NCBI GenBank assembly: GCA_977006965.1
Contig: OZ345353.1
Span: 1,116,001-1,180,000 of the forward strand
Source: Phymatolithon calcareum
Taxonomy: Eukaryota; Rhodophyta; Florideophyceae; Hapalidiales
Direction of reading: 5' to 3'
Length of the DNA: 64,000 bases
Part shown: piece after piece, positions 62,870 through 64,000 of the stretch
How the letters are laid out: each line of letters begins with the position of its first letter
Numbering within the stretch: the stretch's first letter is position 1
Notes under the pieces: model-generated
What the model was told of the DNA's origin: nothing
Databases searched by the model: none
Seen by the model: the letters and a program-made list of their open reading frames with translations, nothing else
Translations under genes and position numbers: made by a program

Positions 62870-64000
62870 CTATTGTCTATGTGCCGAACCCTCTCAATTG
62901 AGGGGCGATTTAAAAGCTCATAAAAACTTATAAAAAAGCCTGCGGAAAAGTCTCTTTCCGCCTTATTCGGAAAGGCGGTGCTGTGTTCTGTGTGAGGAGT
63001 ATCGCAAATAATAATATAGAATCGCTTTGTTCTTCGCTAGGAACAAAAATGCGATGTCCAAACAGAAGAACAGGGCCTGCTATACCCCAGGAAAAGACCA
63101 GCGCCGACTTGTCGGTGCACCGGTACACACTAAAGCAACTTCGGTTACCAGTCTGGCCGAGTGCTGCAGACTATATCGGGCATTTTCCAAGTCAGAATAG
63201 GTGAGTGGGACGGTACAAGAGGTAATCGTGGAGAAAATCAATGATCGGACAAGCGCTTCACTACGTGAAAAATGGGTTCTAGTTACGAAACCAGAGGAGA
63301 AGATTAAGATGAAGACAGTCAAGATTGTCACCGTAAGGGCAGGAAAGGCTGACGAAGGTGGTTTTTCCTGTCGCCTAACTGTATAAATTCCCAGTCGGAA
63401 AAACTCACTACTGCCGAGAGCGGCTTACAGTACTCGTTGTCGCCAATCTTAATCTCCAAACGCCAACTTTCCGACTACCGACGCAACCAAAACTCTCCAG
63501 AACGCTATAAAATGCTCCGAGGAACCCATACAAGCTCTGGTCGACCACTTGCGGGCTCTCTCGCCTATGCTCTGTAAGGTTCCTGGGATCAAGCATCACA
63601 AGAGGAACTTGATGTCGTTACTACAGACCGAGAGCCGAATACTGTTGCTCATGGCGTGGCACGGTACGAGTGCCAAGTCCTCTGTCCCAATGGGGGTAGA
63701 GTTCCCGTCGAGCTCGCCGTTATTTCATTTCGACTACTCCTGCAACCATGGAAGGGATGCCGTACAATCGTGTCTGTGTGGGTTCGAGAATCGTACAGGA
63801 TGGTACACTGGTTTTGGTCGGAGTGTCCTATGGCGGAAAGCCTAGGGCGGCGCGAAGCGCCGACTTTTATAGAAAAAACATTGGATCAAAAGATGACTTG
63901 GCAATACGAGAATTGGATCAATGGAAGAATCTGGAAGCCGCCTCGCGGCTTCCTAGCCCGCCGCAGGCACCGCACTGTAATGCTTACAGTGTAAGCAATA
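62870..64000 (+). mobile_element. Element D3, runs off the window
   Basis: The left end is CTATTGTCTATGTGCCGAAC, followed by CTCTCAATTGAGGGGC. The interior parallels D1 for at least 900 bp: SVHTK or PVHTK, the GGTGAGT site, VEKIND with EKWVLV, then LTVLVVANL and RALSP. Frames are broken in different places from D1. The right end lies outside the window. Confidence 0.7.

Overview
This is a eukaryotic nuclear window. The host genes are mostly single uninterrupted frames opened by ATG, and only two small genes need a short intron. An alpha-glucan water dikinase with no obvious plastid transit peptide, a nuclear gene for mitochondrial ATP synthase alpha, a very low intron number and a Golgi-type chondroitin GalNAc-transferase-like enzyme together suggest a red alga, which stores starch in the cytosol and secretes sulfated polysaccharides. 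The organism call is inference; nothing in the sequence names the species.

Layout. 1-16,900 is almost entirely transposable elements, many nested inside one another. 17,117-18,622 is a PWWP chromatin-type gene. 18,623-23,046 is repeat-bearing spacer. 23,047-29,258 holds the dikinase (+) and ATP synthase alpha (-), converging. 29,259-32,121 is spacer with a MITE and a LINE tail. 32,414-48,253 is the gene-rich core: aquaporin, a small spliced membrane protein, BTB protein, broken short-chain dehydrogenase, a second small spliced gene, a long disordered protein, chondroitin GalNAc-transferase-like enzyme, ZW10-like tether and KIN17. 48,836-56,300 is again transposon-rich. 58,245-58,664 is a small orphan gene. 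59,590-64,000 is transposons, including an LTR-like promoter full of heat-shock-element-like sites.

Mobile elements. I used working names. LINE-A, LINE-B and LINE-C are three non-LTR families with separate reverse transcriptases but a shared 3' terminal box close to CTTTTAAATAAA. LINE-A ends in a run of C rather than A. LINE-G (RNase H plus a CCHC-like knuckle) and LINE-H (RT fragments) are further lineages. Element D is an unclassified TIR family with TIR CTAGTGTCTATT, an unrecognised protein fragment and internally deleted MITE forms. There is a hAT-type element with an 8-bp target duplication, a TIR element with 15-bp ends carrying a split small ORF, and an unclassified dispersed repeat E. 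One LINE-A copy (8,427-13,570) is split into four pieces by three independent insertions, one of which contains the hAT element.

The host genes do not form a pathway or operon. They cover starch turnover, respiration, water or solute transport, wall polysaccharide synthesis, vesicle tethering and DNA/RNA handling. Shared features are compact structure, short gaps and divergent or convergent pairs.
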